Of a stretch of DNA of 64,000 bases, positions 51,866 to 63,323 are shown in pieces. The stretch's first letter is position 1. The number at the start of each line of letters is the position of its first letter. Source of the stretch: Burkholderia cepacia (lineage in GTDB: Bacteria > Pseudomonadota > Gammaproteobacteria > Burkholderiales > Burkholderiaceae); NCBI RefSeq assembly GCF_001718835.1, contig NZ_CP013443.1:1550001-1614000 (forward strand), given 5' to 3'. Under the pieces are notes generated by a model. That model saw only the letters and a program-made list of their open reading frames with translations, ran no database searches and was not told where the DNA came from. A program made the position numbers and the translations under genes.

Positions 51866-52798
51866 ATGACGACTGCAGCATCCCAACGTCCGCGCGTGCC
51901 CCGGCGCGTGCTGGACGGCGTCCTCCTGCTCGACAAGCCGGTCGGCCTGTCGAGCAACGATGCACTGATTCGCGCGAAGCGCCTGCTGCTCGCGAAGAAA
52001 GCCGGTCACACCGGTACGCTCGATCCCCTGGCTTCGGGTTTGCTGCCGCTGTGTTTCGGCGAGGCGACGAAGTTCTCGCAGGATCTGCTCGAAGCGGACA
52101 AGACCTACGAAGCGACGATGCGTCTCGGCCAGCGTACGGCTACCGGCGACGCGGAAGGCGAGGTGATCGACACGCGCCCGGTCGAATGCGACCGCGCGGC
52201 GGTGGAAGCCGCGCTCGTGCGCTTCACCGGCGAGATCGTGCAGGTGCCGCCGATGTATTCGGCGCTCAAGCGCGATGGCAAGCCGCTGTACGAATATGCG
52301 CGCGCGGGGCAGACCGTCGAACGCGAAGGCCGCAACGTGACGATCCTCGCCCTCGACCTGCTCGCGTGCGACCTGCCTGACGTGACGTTTCGCGTGACCT
52401 GCAGCAAGGGCACTTACGTGCGAACGCTGGCAGAGGATATCGGCGAGGCGCTCGGTTGCGGTGCGCATCTGACGATGCTGCGGCGCACGGGCGTCGGTGC
52501 GCTGACGCTCGAGCATGCGGTGACGCTCGATGCGCTGTCCGATGCCGACGAAGCGGCGCGTGATGCGTGGCTCCAGCCGGTCGATGCATTGCTGTCGACG
52601 TTTCCGCTGGTTCGTCTCGACGAAACCAGCGCGAAGCGGTTCCTGCACGGGCAGCGCCTGAAGCTGTCGGAGATTGCGCGTATCGACGCGAGCGAAGGCG
52701 AGCGGGTGAGGGTCTACGACGCGACTCGCCTGCTCGGCGTGGCCCGCAAGGCAAACGGCGTGCTGGCGCCGGAGCGGCTCGTCGTCACGGCGGCGTGA
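51866..52798 (+). CDS. truB: tRNA pseudouridine synthase B (310 aa)
   Basis: TruB forms pseudouridine 55 in the tRNA T loop. DGVLLLDKPVGLSSNDALI is the substrate motif and AGHTGTLDPLASGLLPL carries the catalytic Asp53. A C-terminal PUA-like domain reads RLDETSAKRFLHGQRLKL. It ends the operon, followed by a terminator. An N-terminal 14-residue extension (TTAASQRPRVPRR) precedes the core. Confidence 0.97.
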   Translation: MTTAASQRPRVPRRVLDGVLLLDKPVGLSSNDALIRAKRLLLAKKAGHTGTLDPLASGLLPLCFGEATKFSQDLLEADKTYEATMRLGQRTATGDAEGEVIDTRPVECDRAAVEAALVRFTGEIVQVPPMYSALKRDGKPLYEYARAGQTVEREGRNVTILALDLLACDLPDVTFRVTCSKGTYVRTLAEDIGEALGCGAHLTMLRRTGVGALTLEHAVTLDALSDADEAARDAWLQPVDALLSTFPLVRLDETSAKRFLHGQRLKLSEIARIDASEGERVRVYDATRLLGVARKANGVLAPERLVVTAA

Positions 52799-52835
52799 AG
52801 CCGCGCGGCGCGCCGGCATTGCCGGCGGCATGAAA

Positions 52836-52866
52836 AAAAGGCCCGGTCGTTGTCGACCGGGCCTTT
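52836..52866. terminator. Bidirectional terminator between truB and the efflux operon
   Basis: AAAAGGCCCGGTCG and CGACCGGGCCTTTT flank TTGT, so each strand has a T-rich tail. It ends both the rimP-truB operon and the converging efflux operon. Confidence 0.88.
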
Positions 52867-52893
52867 TGTCTTGTGCGCCGGCGGGCGCTGCGT

Positions 52894-54453
52894 TCAGTGC
52901 GCCGCCGAGGCCGCCGCGCCGGCGTCGCCGCCGCCCGCGCGTTCCGGTTTCGTGATCCAGATCAGCCCGATCAGCAGCACGAAGATCGCCGCCGAGATGT
53001 AGAACAGGTCGTTCACGCCGAGCTGCGCGGCCTGCTGCGTGGCCAGGTTGTTGATCAGCCCGTGTGCCTGGTCCTGCGTCAGCCCGAGGTTGCCCATCTG
53101 CGTGACGGCCTGGTTGAACGTCGGGTTGTAGACGTTCGTCTGCTCGACCAGCTGCGCGTGATGGAAGTTGTTGCGATGATCCCAGGCCGTCTGGAAGATC
53201 GACGTGCCGATGCCGCCGCACATGATCCGCACGAAGTTCGACAGGCCCGATGCCGCGGGAATGCGGTGGCCGGGCAGGCCGGACAGCGTGATCGATACCA
53301 GCGGGATGAAGAAGCCGGCCATCGCGATGCCCTGTACGAGCGTCGGCAGCGTCAGCGACCATTCGTCGACGCCCGTCGTGTAGCGCGACCGCATCCAGAA
53401 GCACAGCGCAAACGTCAGGAACGATGCCGTCGAGATATAGCGCGGATCGGTGCGCGGCAGGTACTTCCCGGTGAGCGGCGACAGCAGGATCGCGAACAGC
53501 CCGACCGGCGCCATCACGAGGCCGGCGTCGGTCGCGGTGTAGCCGATCTGCGTCTGCAGCCACAGCGGCAACAGCACGAGGTTGCCGAAGTACAGGCCGT
53601 ACCCGATCGACAGCGCGACGGTGCCGCCGGTGAAGTTCCGCATGCGGAACAGCGACAGGTCGACGACCGGGTGCTCGGCGGTCAGCTCCCAGATGACGAA
53701 AAACGCGAACGCGATGACGGCGGTCAGCGCGAGCACGATGATGGTCGTCGACGCGAACCAGTCGAGATCCTTGCCCTTGTCAAGCATGATCTGCAGCGAA
53801 CCGACCCAGACGATCAGCAGGGCGAGACCCACGCCGTCGATCGGCGCGCGGCGCACGACCGATTCCCGCTGGCGGTAGATCATCCACGTCGCGATCGCGG
53901 CGGCGATGCCGACCGGGATGTTGACGTAGAAGATCCACGGCCACGAGTAGTTGTCCGAGATCCAGCCGCCGAGGATCGGGCCGGCAACGGGCGCGATCAG
54001 CGTCGTCATCGCCCATAGCGCGAGCGCCATCGGCGCCTTGGCACGTGGATAGCTCGACAGCAGGAGCGCTTGCGACAGCGGAATCATCGGGCCCGCGACG
54101 GCGCCCTGGATCACGCGCGACACGAGCAGGAACGGCAGTGTCGGCGAGAGTCCGCACATCCACGACGAAATGACGAACAGGATGATCGACGCGAGGAACA
54201 GGCGAACCTGGCCGAAGCGATCGGTGAGCCAGCCCGTCAGCGGCACGGAGATCGCGTTCGCGACCGCGAACGACGTGATGACCCATGTGCCCTGGTCGGC
54301 CGACACGCCGAGATCGCCCGAGATGGTCGGGATCGCGACGTTCGCAATCGACGTGTCGAGCACGTTCATGAACACCGCGAGCGATACCGCGATCGTCCCG
54401 ATCACGAGCTGCCCGCCCTGCAAGGGCGGGTGAGAGACAGGTGCCTGTGCCAT
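52894..54453 (-). CDS. emrB: EmrB/QacA-type DHA2 drug:H+ antiporter (519 aa)
   Basis: A 14-helix major facilitator protein. Signature motif C is near residue 155 (VAGPILGGWISDNYSW) and the DTSIANVAIPTISGDL start near 35 is typical of DHA2 pumps. It exports hydrophobic drugs with the EmrA-type adaptor and an outer-membrane channel encoded in the same operon. It is the last gene after marR, the outer-membrane gene and the adaptor. ATG 54453 overlaps nothing and lies 28 bp after the adaptor stop. Confidence 0.94.
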   Translation of the reverse strand: MAQAPVSHPPLQGGQLVIGTIAVSLAVFMNVLDTSIANVAIPTISGDLGVSADQGTWVITSFAVANAISVPLTGWLTDRFGQVRLFLASIILFVISSWMCGLSPTLPFLLVSRVIQGAVAGPMIPLSQALLLSSYPRAKAPMALALWAMTTLIAPVAGPILGGWISDNYSWPWIFYVNIPVGIAAAIATWMIYRQRESVVRRAPIDGVGLALLIVWVGSLQIMLDKGKDLDWFASTTIIVLALTAVIAFAFFVIWELTAEHPVVDLSLFRMRNFTGGTVALSIGYGLYFGNLVLLPLWLQTQIGYTATDAGLVMAPVGLFAILLSPLTGKYLPRTDPRYISTASFLTFALCFWMRSRYTTGVDEWSLTLPTLVQGIAMAGFFIPLVSITLSGLPGHRIPAASGLSNFVRIMCGGIGTSIFQTAWDHRNNFHHAQLVEQTNVYNPTFNQAVTQMGNLGLTQDQAHGLINNLATQQAAQLGVNDLFYISAAIFVLLIGLIWITKPERAGGGDAGAAASAAH

Positions 54454-54481
54454 GTCGATGGTCTTCCGGGAACGGAACGGG

Positions 54482-55710
54482 TTACATCATCTTCGCGATG
54501 CTGCCTTGCTTCGCCACGGCCGGCGCCGGGGCCGACGCGTTGCCGCCCGCGTTCTCCGCAACGATGCGCGCGATTTCGGCGTTCGCTTCGTCGCCGTACT
54601 TCGCGAACACGTCGGTCTGGTAGACCGTGTTCTGCACGTTGCCGAGCTGGTTGCCGCTCTCGTCCTTGATGTTGACGTCGACCTGCATCGACAGGCCGAT
54701 GCGCAGCGGGTGCTTGTCGAGATCCTTCGGATCGAGCTCGATCCGCACCGGCAGGCGCTGCACGACCTTGATCCAGTTGCCGGTCGCGTTCTGCGCCGGC
54801 AGCAGCGAAAACGCGGAGCCGGTGCCGGCCGAGAAGCCGATGACCTTGCCGTGGTAGACCGCCGACGAGCCGTAGATGTCGGCCGTCAGCTCGACCGGCT
54901 GGCCGATGCGCATGTGGTTGAGCTGGACTTCCTTGAAGTTCGCATCGACCCACACTGCGTTAAGCGGCACCACCGACATCAGCGGCGTGCCCGGCGACAC
55001 GCGCTGGCCGACCTGCACCGTGCGCTTCGCGACATAGCCGGTAACGGGGGCGGGCAGCGTGTTGCGCGCGTTGGCGAGATACGCGTCGCGGACCTTCGCG
55101 GCCGCGGCGAGCACGTTCGGGTGCGACGCGATCGTCGTGTTCGCGGTCAGCGCGCGGTTCGACGCGAGTTGCTGCTGCGAGGCGTCGAGCGATGCCTGGG
55201 CGGCGCGCCCTTTACCGCGTCACGCGCATGCGAGATCTCTTCCTGCGACACGGCGCCGGTCTGCGCGACCGCAAGGCGGCGGCGCAGGTCGTCCTCGGCG
55301 CGCGACAGGTCCGACTGGCGCAGCGCAACCTGCGCACGGTACTGGTCGTCGTTGACGAACAGGCCGCGCACCTTGCGCACCGTCTGCGCGAGGTTCGCCT
55401 CGGCCTGCTGCAGCGCGACCTGTGAATCGGCCGGGTCGAGCAGCACGAGCGAATCGCCGGCCTTCACCGTCTGCGTGTCGTCGGCCTTCACCGCGATCAC
55501 GGTGCCGGTGACCTGCGGCGTGATCTGCACGACGTTGCCGTTCACGTAGGCGTCGTCGGTCGATTCGTGGAAGCGCGCGACGAGGAAGTAGTACAGCCCG
55601 TAGGCAATGGCCGCGATCACGATGACCGCGACGAGCAGCGTCATCATGCGCTTGCGCTTGCCGTTACTCTGCGCCTGGGCGCTGGCGGCGTTCTGTTGAG
55701 GGTCGCTCAT
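54482..55710 (-). pseudogene. emrA: EmrA-type membrane-fusion (HlyD family) adaptor, frameshifted
   Basis: The start MSDPQQNAASAQAQSN (55710) leads into a membrane helix (TLLVAVIVIAAIAYGLYYFL), the biotinyl-lipoyl-like domain (DDAYVNGNVVQITPQVTG) and the coiled coil up to ISHARDAVKG near 55200. There the frame is lost and continues one frame over as AQASLDASQQQLASNRALTA, then PAPVTGYVAKRTVQVGQRVS and a complete C-terminus (stop 54482). One indel near 55197-55206 (in GGCGGCGCGCCC) explains it. Otherwise the gene is full length, so a sequencing error or a very recent mutation is possible. Without the adaptor the EmrB pump would probably be non-functional. Confidence 0.85.
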
Positions 55711-55762
55711 GGCGATTTTCTCCGTCCGTTGTTTCGAGTGTCTGCGTAGTGGTCGTGCCGAT

Positions 55763-57277
55763 TCAGTTCGCGGCCTGTTGCGCGGCCTTGGCCTGCGCGG
55801 TGCGCTGTTCGGCATCGGGTGCGGCGAGGCGGGTGCCGGTGGCGTCGAAGCCGCCGCCGAGCGCCTTGATCAGCGCGAGCTGCATGTCGCGCCGCCGCAT
55901 CTTCAGGTTGGTCACGGTCTGTTCCGATGCGAGGCGGTTGCTGTCCGCGTTCAGCACCTGCAGTTGCGGTGACAGGCCGGCCTTGTAGCGGATCACCGCG
56001 AGGTCGTATGCCTTCGTCGACGCGTCGAGCGCCCGCTGCGCGTCGTCCATTTGCCGATCGATCGCGCGGATCGACGCGACCTGCGTCGCGACGTCGTTCA
56101 GTGCGCTGATCAGTGTCTGGTTGTAGTTCGCGACCGACAGGTCGAAGTCCGCATAGCGGCCCTTGAGCTGCGCGCGCAGCGCGCCGCCGTCGAAGATCGG
56201 CAGGTGGATCGCCGGGCCGAATTGCGCCTGGCGGCTCGCGAAGTTCAGGAATTTGCCCCAGCCGAACGCATCGAAGCCGAAACCGGCCGCAAGGTTGACG
56301 TCGGGGTAGAACTCGGCCTTCGCTTCCTTCACGTCGTGCATCGCGGCTTCGACCTGCCAGCGCGCGGCGACGATGTCGGGGCGCCGCGACACGAGGTCGG
56401 CGGGCAGGTTGCCGGGCAGCGCGACGGCGCCGCCCGGATTCAGCACCGGCGCGGCGATCTGCAGGCCGCGGTCCGGCCCCTTGCCGAGCAGGGCGGCAAG
56501 CTGGTAGCGCACGGTCGTGATCTGCCCGTCGAGATCGGACAGCGAAGCCTGGGTCGTCGCGATATTGCCGCGGGCCGTCTGGCGTTCGACGTTGGTGTCG
56601 AGGCCGGCCGTTACGCGGCCGTCGGTGATCTTGCCGACCGTCTGGCGGTTGACGATCTCGCGTTGGGCGATATCGCGCAGCGCATAGAGCTGCGCGAGCG
56701 AGTTGTAGGTGCGTGCGACCGACGATGCGAGCGTGATGCGTGCCTGCTGCATGTCGGCTTCGGCCGCCTTTTCCTGCGATACGGCGGTGTGCAGGCGCTC
56801 GCGGTTCTTGCCCCACAGGTCGAGTTCCCACGACGCGCTCGCGAGCGCGTTGTTCTCGCTGTACCACTGGCCGCCGTACGGCGGCGGGAACAGCGCGTTG
56901 CTCGAATACAGCTGGCGATTCCACGAATAGCTGGCTTCCGCCTTGGGCATCAGGTTCGAACGCGACGATTCGATGTACGACGACGCCTTTGCGATGCGCG
57001 CCTGTGCCTGCGCGATCGACGGATTGTCCTGCAGGGCTTCGTCGATCAGCTTCGGCAACTGCGGATCGCCGAACTGGCTGGCCCAGTCGAGCGCCGGCCA
57101 CTGGCCGCCCTGGGCCGGCAGGCTCCGGGCGGATTCGAATTGCGACGCCGGGGCGATCTGCTTGTCGCTCTTGATGCCGATGTAGTTCGCGCAGCCCGCC
57201 AGCGCCAGTGCGGCGACCGCGACGGCGACGGCGGTGCGGCACGACCCGGCGCGCACGGACAACGGGGAGGATTTCAT
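55763..57277 (-). CDS. Outer-membrane efflux channel lipoprotein, NodT/OprM family (504 aa)
   Basis: A TolC-family channel subunit. The signal peptide ends in lipobox ALAGC (Cys near residue 29), so it is a lipid-anchored outer-membrane trimer. Repeated helical hairpin segments appear in each half: PKLIDEALQDNPSIAQAQAR near 75 and LVSRRPDIVAARWQVEAAMH near 295. It should complete the tripartite pump with the EmrA adaptor and EmrB. ATG 57277 is preferred over an upstream ATG at 57313 because it gives a normal signal peptide. Confidence 0.92.
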   Translation of the reverse strand: MKSSPLSVRAGSCRTAVAVAVAALALAGCANYIGIKSDKQIAPASQFESARSLPAQGGQWPALDWASQFGDPQLPKLIDEALQDNPSIAQAQARIAKASSYIESSRSNLMPKAEASYSWNRQLYSSNALFPPPYGGQWYSENNALASASWELDLWGKNRERLHTAVSQEKAAEADMQQARITLASSVARTYNSLAQLYALRDIAQREIVNRQTVGKITDGRVTAGLDTNVERQTARGNIATTQASLSDLDGQITTVRYQLAALLGKGPDRGLQIAAPVLNPGGAVALPGNLPADLVSRRPDIVAARWQVEAAMHDVKEAKAEFYPDVNLAAGFGFDAFGWGKFLNFASRQAQFGPAIHLPIFDGGALRAQLKGRYADFDLSVANYNQTLISALNDVATQVASIRAIDRQMDDAQRALDASTKAYDLAVIRYKAGLSPQLQVLNADSNRLASEQTVTNLKMRRRDMQLALIKALGGGFDATGTRLAAPDAEQRTAQAKAAQQAAN

Positions 57278-57361
57278 CGCGCTGATCCCTGACTCGGAAT
57301 GAATGATGGACACTGCAAGGATTTCCTTACATTAATCTGTCAAAGATGATTGTTGTTGCAA

Positions 57362-57859
57362 TTATTGCGGCGTGCTGCCGCCGGTCGTCTCGCATGCATT
57401 GCCGAGAATGCGGCGCAGCATGCTCTTCAGGAACCCGACTTCTTCCGGCGTAAATCCGTCCAGCACCTGGTCGAGCACGCTGCGGAAAATCGGCGGCAGC
57501 CGTTCGGCGAGCGCACGGCCTTCGTCGGTCAGCTCGAGACGCACGACACGCCGATCCTCGATGCTGCGGACGCGGGACAGCAGGCCGCGTTTCTCGACCC
57601 GGTCGAGCAGCCGGGTGACCGCGCTCGCGTCGATCCCGTACTCGCGTGCAAGCTCGGCGGCCGTCGAGCACTTGCCGACCGCGATCATGAACAGCATGCT
57701 CGCCTGCGTGCCCGTGATGCCGAGCTCTTCCTGCGTGCGTTGCGTGACGAGGTTGGTCATCACCGACTTCACGCGCGACATCAGATAACCGACGCTGTCG
57801 TTCACCTGATAAGTCGAAAGCGAGACGGACTGCGGCTGGGAAGAGGAGGGATCCGACAT
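57362..57859 (-). CDS. MarR-family transcriptional repressor of the efflux operon (165 aa)
   Basis: A MarR winged helix: KCSTAAELAREYGIDASAVT then RLLDRVEKRGLLSRVRS and the wing EDRRVVRLELTDEGRAL. It is the first gene of the operon that continues with the outer-membrane channel, adaptor and EmrB genes. MarR proteins of this kind repress their own pump and release DNA when bound by phenolic or lipophilic drugs. Start MSDPSSSQPQ at 57859 is favoured; the longer frame is open but begins inside the promoter. Confidence 0.93.
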   Translation of the reverse strand: MSDPSSSQPQSVSLSTYQVNDSVGYLMSRVKSVMTNLVTQRTQEELGITGTQASMLFMIAVGKCSTAAELAREYGIDASAVTRLLDRVEKRGLLSRVRSIEDRRVVRLELTDEGRALAERLPPIFRSVLDQVLDGFTPEEVGFLKSMLRRILGNACETTGGSTPQ

Positions 57860-57893
57860 AAAACCCTGAAGCTGCAATAGTTGACTAGGCAGC

Positions 57894-57922
57894 AGTATAG
57901 GCACAGTTGCTTGCCGCGGCAA
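57894..57922 (-). promoter_or_regulatory. Promoter of the MarR efflux operon with overlapping palindrome
   Basis: On the minus strand TTGCCG (57917-57922) and TATACT (57894-57899) are separated by exactly 17 bp. The -35 hexamer is half of the perfect palindrome TTGCCGCGGCAA (57911-57922), a good MarR operator candidate because binding would occlude the -35 site. Confidence 0.6.
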
Positions 57923-58178
57923 ATGTTAATCGAACGGCCTTGGGTGTGCAGGGCGCTGCCCAATGCCCTATATGGAAGAGGGTTTTTGTCAGATGGCGGG
58001 GCGGGCGCCCGGCGCATTGGCGGACAGGGGATCGCGGCCCCGGTTTGTTGCGGCGCAGCGCGCGGACCGTTCGCGTCATTCGCGCGTGCTATAATTTGCG
58101 GTTTCCAAGTTGTGCATCGCGCACGCACGTGACCAACGGGCGTGCGTATTTGCGCACCCAATCGATTTCCAGGTTTCT
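57923..58178. other. Intergenic stretch between the MarR operon and typA
   Basis: Divergent regulatory DNA without a gene. It contains a probable typA extended -10 promoter near 58087-58095. Confidence 0.5.
58087..58095 (+). promoter_or_regulatory. Extended -10 promoter of typA
   Basis: TGCTATAAT (58087-58095) matches the extended -10 form TGNTATAAT, which can work without a good -35; the -35 region (CCGTTC) is weak. It gives a leader of about 75 nt before the typA ATG. Confidence 0.6.
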
Positions 58179-60005
<1,827 letters not shown>

Positions 60006-60032
60006 GCGCGTCGAAGCACTCCGGGCAACACG

Positions 60033-60059
60033 AAAAAAGCCGCCTCCGGGCGGCTTTTT
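60033..60059. terminator. Terminator of typA
   Basis: AAAAAAGCCGCC and GGCGGCTTTTT flank TCCG, giving a strong terminator 27 bp after the stop codon. Confidence 0.88.
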
Positions 60060-60323
60060 CGCATCCGCGCGGCGTGCAGGCAGGTAGTCTGCAAAACAAT
60101 GTTTCAGCGGCATGTGGCAATCCGGCAAAACCCCGTCGCGCGGTGCTTTCGGGCACATTTCGCCGTGAACTCCGGTATCGGTTCTGTGATATGCTGCGCG
60201 CACGCAAGTTTTAGGTCCTTCCAAGCAAGACTTGATTCGCAATCCGCTAAACGGTCAGGCCGTGTCGCGGAAGGTTGAGTAACCCGCTATTTCTCGAGAA
60301 GCTCGAAGAAAGGTGAGCGTAAA
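60060..60323. other. Intergenic stretch before sucA
   Basis: No gene is seen. It should hold the sucA promoter; a TGATATGCT element (60187-60195) could be a -10, but the -35 is unclear. The leader to sucA would exceed 120 nt. Confidence 0.5.
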
Positions 60324-63188
60324 ATGTCAGATGTAATGAAGCAGTTTCAGCTGAACTCCTATCTGTTCGGCGGCAATGCTTCGTACGTTGAAGAACTGTA
60401 CGATGCATACCTCAACAATCCGGCATCGGTGCCGGAGAACTGGCGAGAGTATTTCGACGCGCTGCAGAACGTGCCTGCAACGGACGGCTCGAATGCCAAT
60501 GACGTCGCTCATTTCCCGATCGTCGAATCATTCGCCGAGCGTGCGAAGGCCAATGCCTTCATCCCGCGCGAAAGCAGCACCAACCTTGCTGCAGCGCGCA
60601 AGCAAGTGCACGTGCAGTCCCTCATCAGCGCTTATCGCTTCCTTGGCTCGCAATGGGCCAATCTCGATCCCCTGAAGCGTCGCGAACGTCCCGCCATTCC
60701 CGAACTCGAACCCGCGTTCTACGACTTCTCCGAAGGCGACCTCGACCAGACGTACAGCGCAAGCAACCTGTATTTCGGTTTCGACCAGGCTTCGTTGCGC
60801 GACATCGTCAAGGGCCTGCGTGACACGTACTGCGGCACGATCGGCGCCGAGTACATGTACATCAGCGACCCGGAACAGAAGCGCTGGTGGCAGGAGCGTC
60901 TGGAATCGACCCGTGCGACGCCGAACTTCTCGGCAGACGAGAAGAAGCACATCCTGAATCGCCTGACGGCCGCTGAAGGCCTCGAGCGTTACCTGCATAC
61001 CAAGTACGTCGGCCAGAAGCGCTTTTCGCTCGAAGGCGGCGAAAGCTTCATCGCGGCGATGGACGAAGTCGTCCAGCACGCGGGCAAGCGCGGCGTGCAG
61101 GAAATCATCATCGGCATGGCGCACCGTGGCCGTCTGAACGTACTGGTCAACACGCTGGGCAAGATGCCGGCCGACCTGTTCGCCGAATTCGAAGGCAAGC
61201 ACGTCGACGACCTGCCGGCAGGCGACGTGAAGTACCACAAGGGCTTCTCGTCGGACGTGTCGACGGAAGGCGGCCCGGTCCACCTGTCGCTCGCGTTCAA
61301 CCCGTCGCACCTCGAAATCGTGAACCCGGTGGTCGAAGGTTCCGCGAAGGCGCGGATGGACCGTCGCGGCGACGAAGACGGCCTGCAGGTGCTGCCGGTG
61401 CAGATCCACGGCGACGCGGCCTTCGCCGGCCAGGGCGTCGTGATGGAAACGCTGAACCTCGCGCAGACGCGCGGTTACGGCACGCACGGCACGCTGCACA
61501 TCGTCATCAACAACCAGATCGGCTTCACGACGTCCGACCCGCGCGACGCGCGCTCGACGCTGTACTGTACCGACGTCGTCAAGATGATCGAGGCGCCGGT
61601 GCTGCACGTGAACGGCGACGATCCGGAAGCCGTGATCCTCGCGACGCAGATCGCGATCGACTACCGGATGCAGTTCCACAAGGATGTCGTGATCGACATC
61701 GTCTGCTTCCGCAAGCTGGGTCACAACGAGCAGGACACGCCGGCGGTCACGCAGCCGCTGATGTACAAGAAGATCGCGCAGCACCCGGGCACCCGTGCGC
61801 TGTACGCCGAGAAGCTCGTGCAGCAGGGCGTGATCACCGCGGAAGACGCCGACAACTACGTGAAGGCGTACCGCAAGGCGATGGACGACGGTCACCACAC
61901 GGTTGACCCGGTTCTGTCGAACTACAAGAGCAAGTACGCGGTCGACTGGGTTCCGTTCCTGAACCGCAAGTGGACGGATGCAGCCGACACGGCCGTGCCG
62001 CTCGCCGAACTGAAGCGCCTCGGCGAACGCATCACGACGGTTCCGGAAAACTTCAAGGTTCACCCGCTCGTCGAGCGCGTGATCAACGATCGCCGCAACA
62101 TGGCGCGCGGCGACCAGCCGCTCGACTGGGGCATGGGCGAACACCTCGCGTTCGCGTCGCTCGTCGCATCGGGCTACTCGGTGCGCCTGACGGGCCAGGA
62201 CTCGGGCCGCGGCACGTTCACGCACCGTCATGCGGTGCTGCACGACCAGAACCGCGAGCGCTGGAACGACGGCACGTACGTGCCGCTGCAGAACATCGCC
62301 GACGGTCAGGCGAAGTTCACGGTGATCGACTCGGTGCTGTCGGAAGAAGCGGTGCTGGGCTTCGAATACGGTTACTCGACCGCCGAGCCGAACACGCTCG
62401 TGCTGTGGGAAGCCCAGTTCGGCGACTTCGTCAACGGTGCGCAGGTCGTGATCGACCAGTTCATCTCGTCGGGCGAAGTGAAGTGGGGCCGCGTGTCGGG
62501 CCTGACGATGCTGCTGCCGCACGGCTACGAAGGCCAGGGCCCGGAACACTCGTCGACGCGTATCGAGCGTTTCCTGCAGCTGTGTGCCGATCACAACATG
62601 CAGGTCGTTCAGCCGACGACGCCGGCGCAGATTTTCCACCTGCTGCGTCGCCAGATGATCCGCCTGTTCCGCAAGCCGCTGATCGTCGCAACGCCGAAGT
62701 CGCTGCTGCGCCACAAGGAAGCCGTGTCGGACCTGTCGGAACTCGCGAAGGGTTCGTTCCAGCCGGTGCTGGGCGAAACCGACGGCGGCATCGACGCGAA
62801 GAAGGTCAAGCGCGTGCTGGTATGCTCGGGCCGCGTGTATTACGACCTCGTCGCACATCGCCGCGAAGCGAAGGCGAACGACGTCGCGATCATCCGTATC
62901 GAGCAGCTGTATCCGTTCGCGCACAAGCAGTTCGAAGCCGAAATGAAGAAGTACGAGAACGCGACTGAAGTGGTCTGGGTGCAGGACGAGCCGCAGAACC
63001 AGGGCCCCTGGTTCTACGTCGAGCACCACCTGAAGGAAGGCATGAAGGAAGGGCAGAAGCTGGCATACAGCGGCCGTCCGGCTTCGGCCTCGCCGGCGGT
63101 TGGCTACTACGCGAAGCACTACGAGCAGCAGAAGGCCCTCATCGAAGGTGCTTTCGGCCGCCTGAAGAGCACATCGATCGCGAAATAA
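60324..63188 (+). CDS. sucA: 2-oxoglutarate dehydrogenase E1 component (954 aa)
   Basis: E1 decarboxylates 2-oxoglutarate in the TCA cycle using thiamine diphosphate. The N-terminal segment YVEELYDAYLNNPASVPENW is the E2-binding arm. GMAHRGRLNVLVNTLGKMP near 260 and HGTLHIVINNQIGFTTSDP near 390 form the ThDP site. Later LTGQDSGRGTFTHRHAVLHD and PHGYEGQGPEHSSTRIERFL are in the transketolase-like domain. It is followed by sucB 135 bp downstream. Confidence 0.97.
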   Translation: MSDVMKQFQLNSYLFGGNASYVEELYDAYLNNPASVPENWREYFDALQNVPATDGSNANDVAHFPIVESFAERAKANAFIPRESSTNLAAARKQVHVQSLISAYRFLGSQWANLDPLKRRERPAIPELEPAFYDFSEGDLDQTYSASNLYFGFDQASLRDIVKGLRDTYCGTIGAEYMYISDPEQKRWWQERLESTRATPNFSADEKKHILNRLTAAEGLERYLHTKYVGQKRFSLEGGESFIAAMDEVVQHAGKRGVQEIIIGMAHRGRLNVLVNTLGKMPADLFAEFEGKHVDDLPAGDVKYHKGFSSDVSTEGGPVHLSLAFNPSHLEIVNPVVEGSAKARMDRRGDEDGLQVLPVQIHGDAAFAGQGVVMETLNLAQTRGYGTHGTLHIVINNQIGFTTSDPRDARSTLYCTDVVKMIEAPVLHVNGDDPEAVILATQIAIDYRMQFHKDVVIDIVCFRKLGHNEQDTPAVTQPLMYKKIAQHPGTRALYAEKLVQQGVITAEDADNYVKAYRKAMDDGHHTVDPVLSNYKSKYAVDWVPFLNRKWTDAADTAVPLAELKRLGERITTVPENFKVHPLVERVINDRRNMARGDQPLDWGMGEHLAFASLVASGYSVRLTGQDSGRGTFTHRHAVLHDQNRERWNDGTYVPLQNIADGQAKFTVIDSVLSEEAVLGFEYGYSTAEPNTLVLWEAQFGDFVNGAQVVIDQFISSGEVKWGRVSGLTMLLPHGYEGQGPEHSSTRIERFLQLCADHNMQVVQPTTPAQIFHLLRRQMIRLFRKPLIVATPKSLLRHKEAVSDLSELAKGSFQPVLGETDGGIDAKKVKRVLVCSGRVYYDLVAHRREAKANDVAIIRIEQLYPFAHKQFEAEMKKYENATEVVWVQDEPQNQGPWFYVEHHLKEGMKEGQKLAYSGRPASASPAVGYYAKHYEQQKALIEGAFGRLKSTSIAK

Positions 63189-63323
63189 CCGACGGAAGCG
63201 AAACGGGAAGGCGCAGCGCGCTTTCCCGTGTCTTTGGGCCCGCCGGGCGCGTTGCGCGCCGTACCGGCCGAAGGAATCGCACGAACCTCGTCACACCCCA
63301 GATTAAGCATCCAGGAAAATCAC

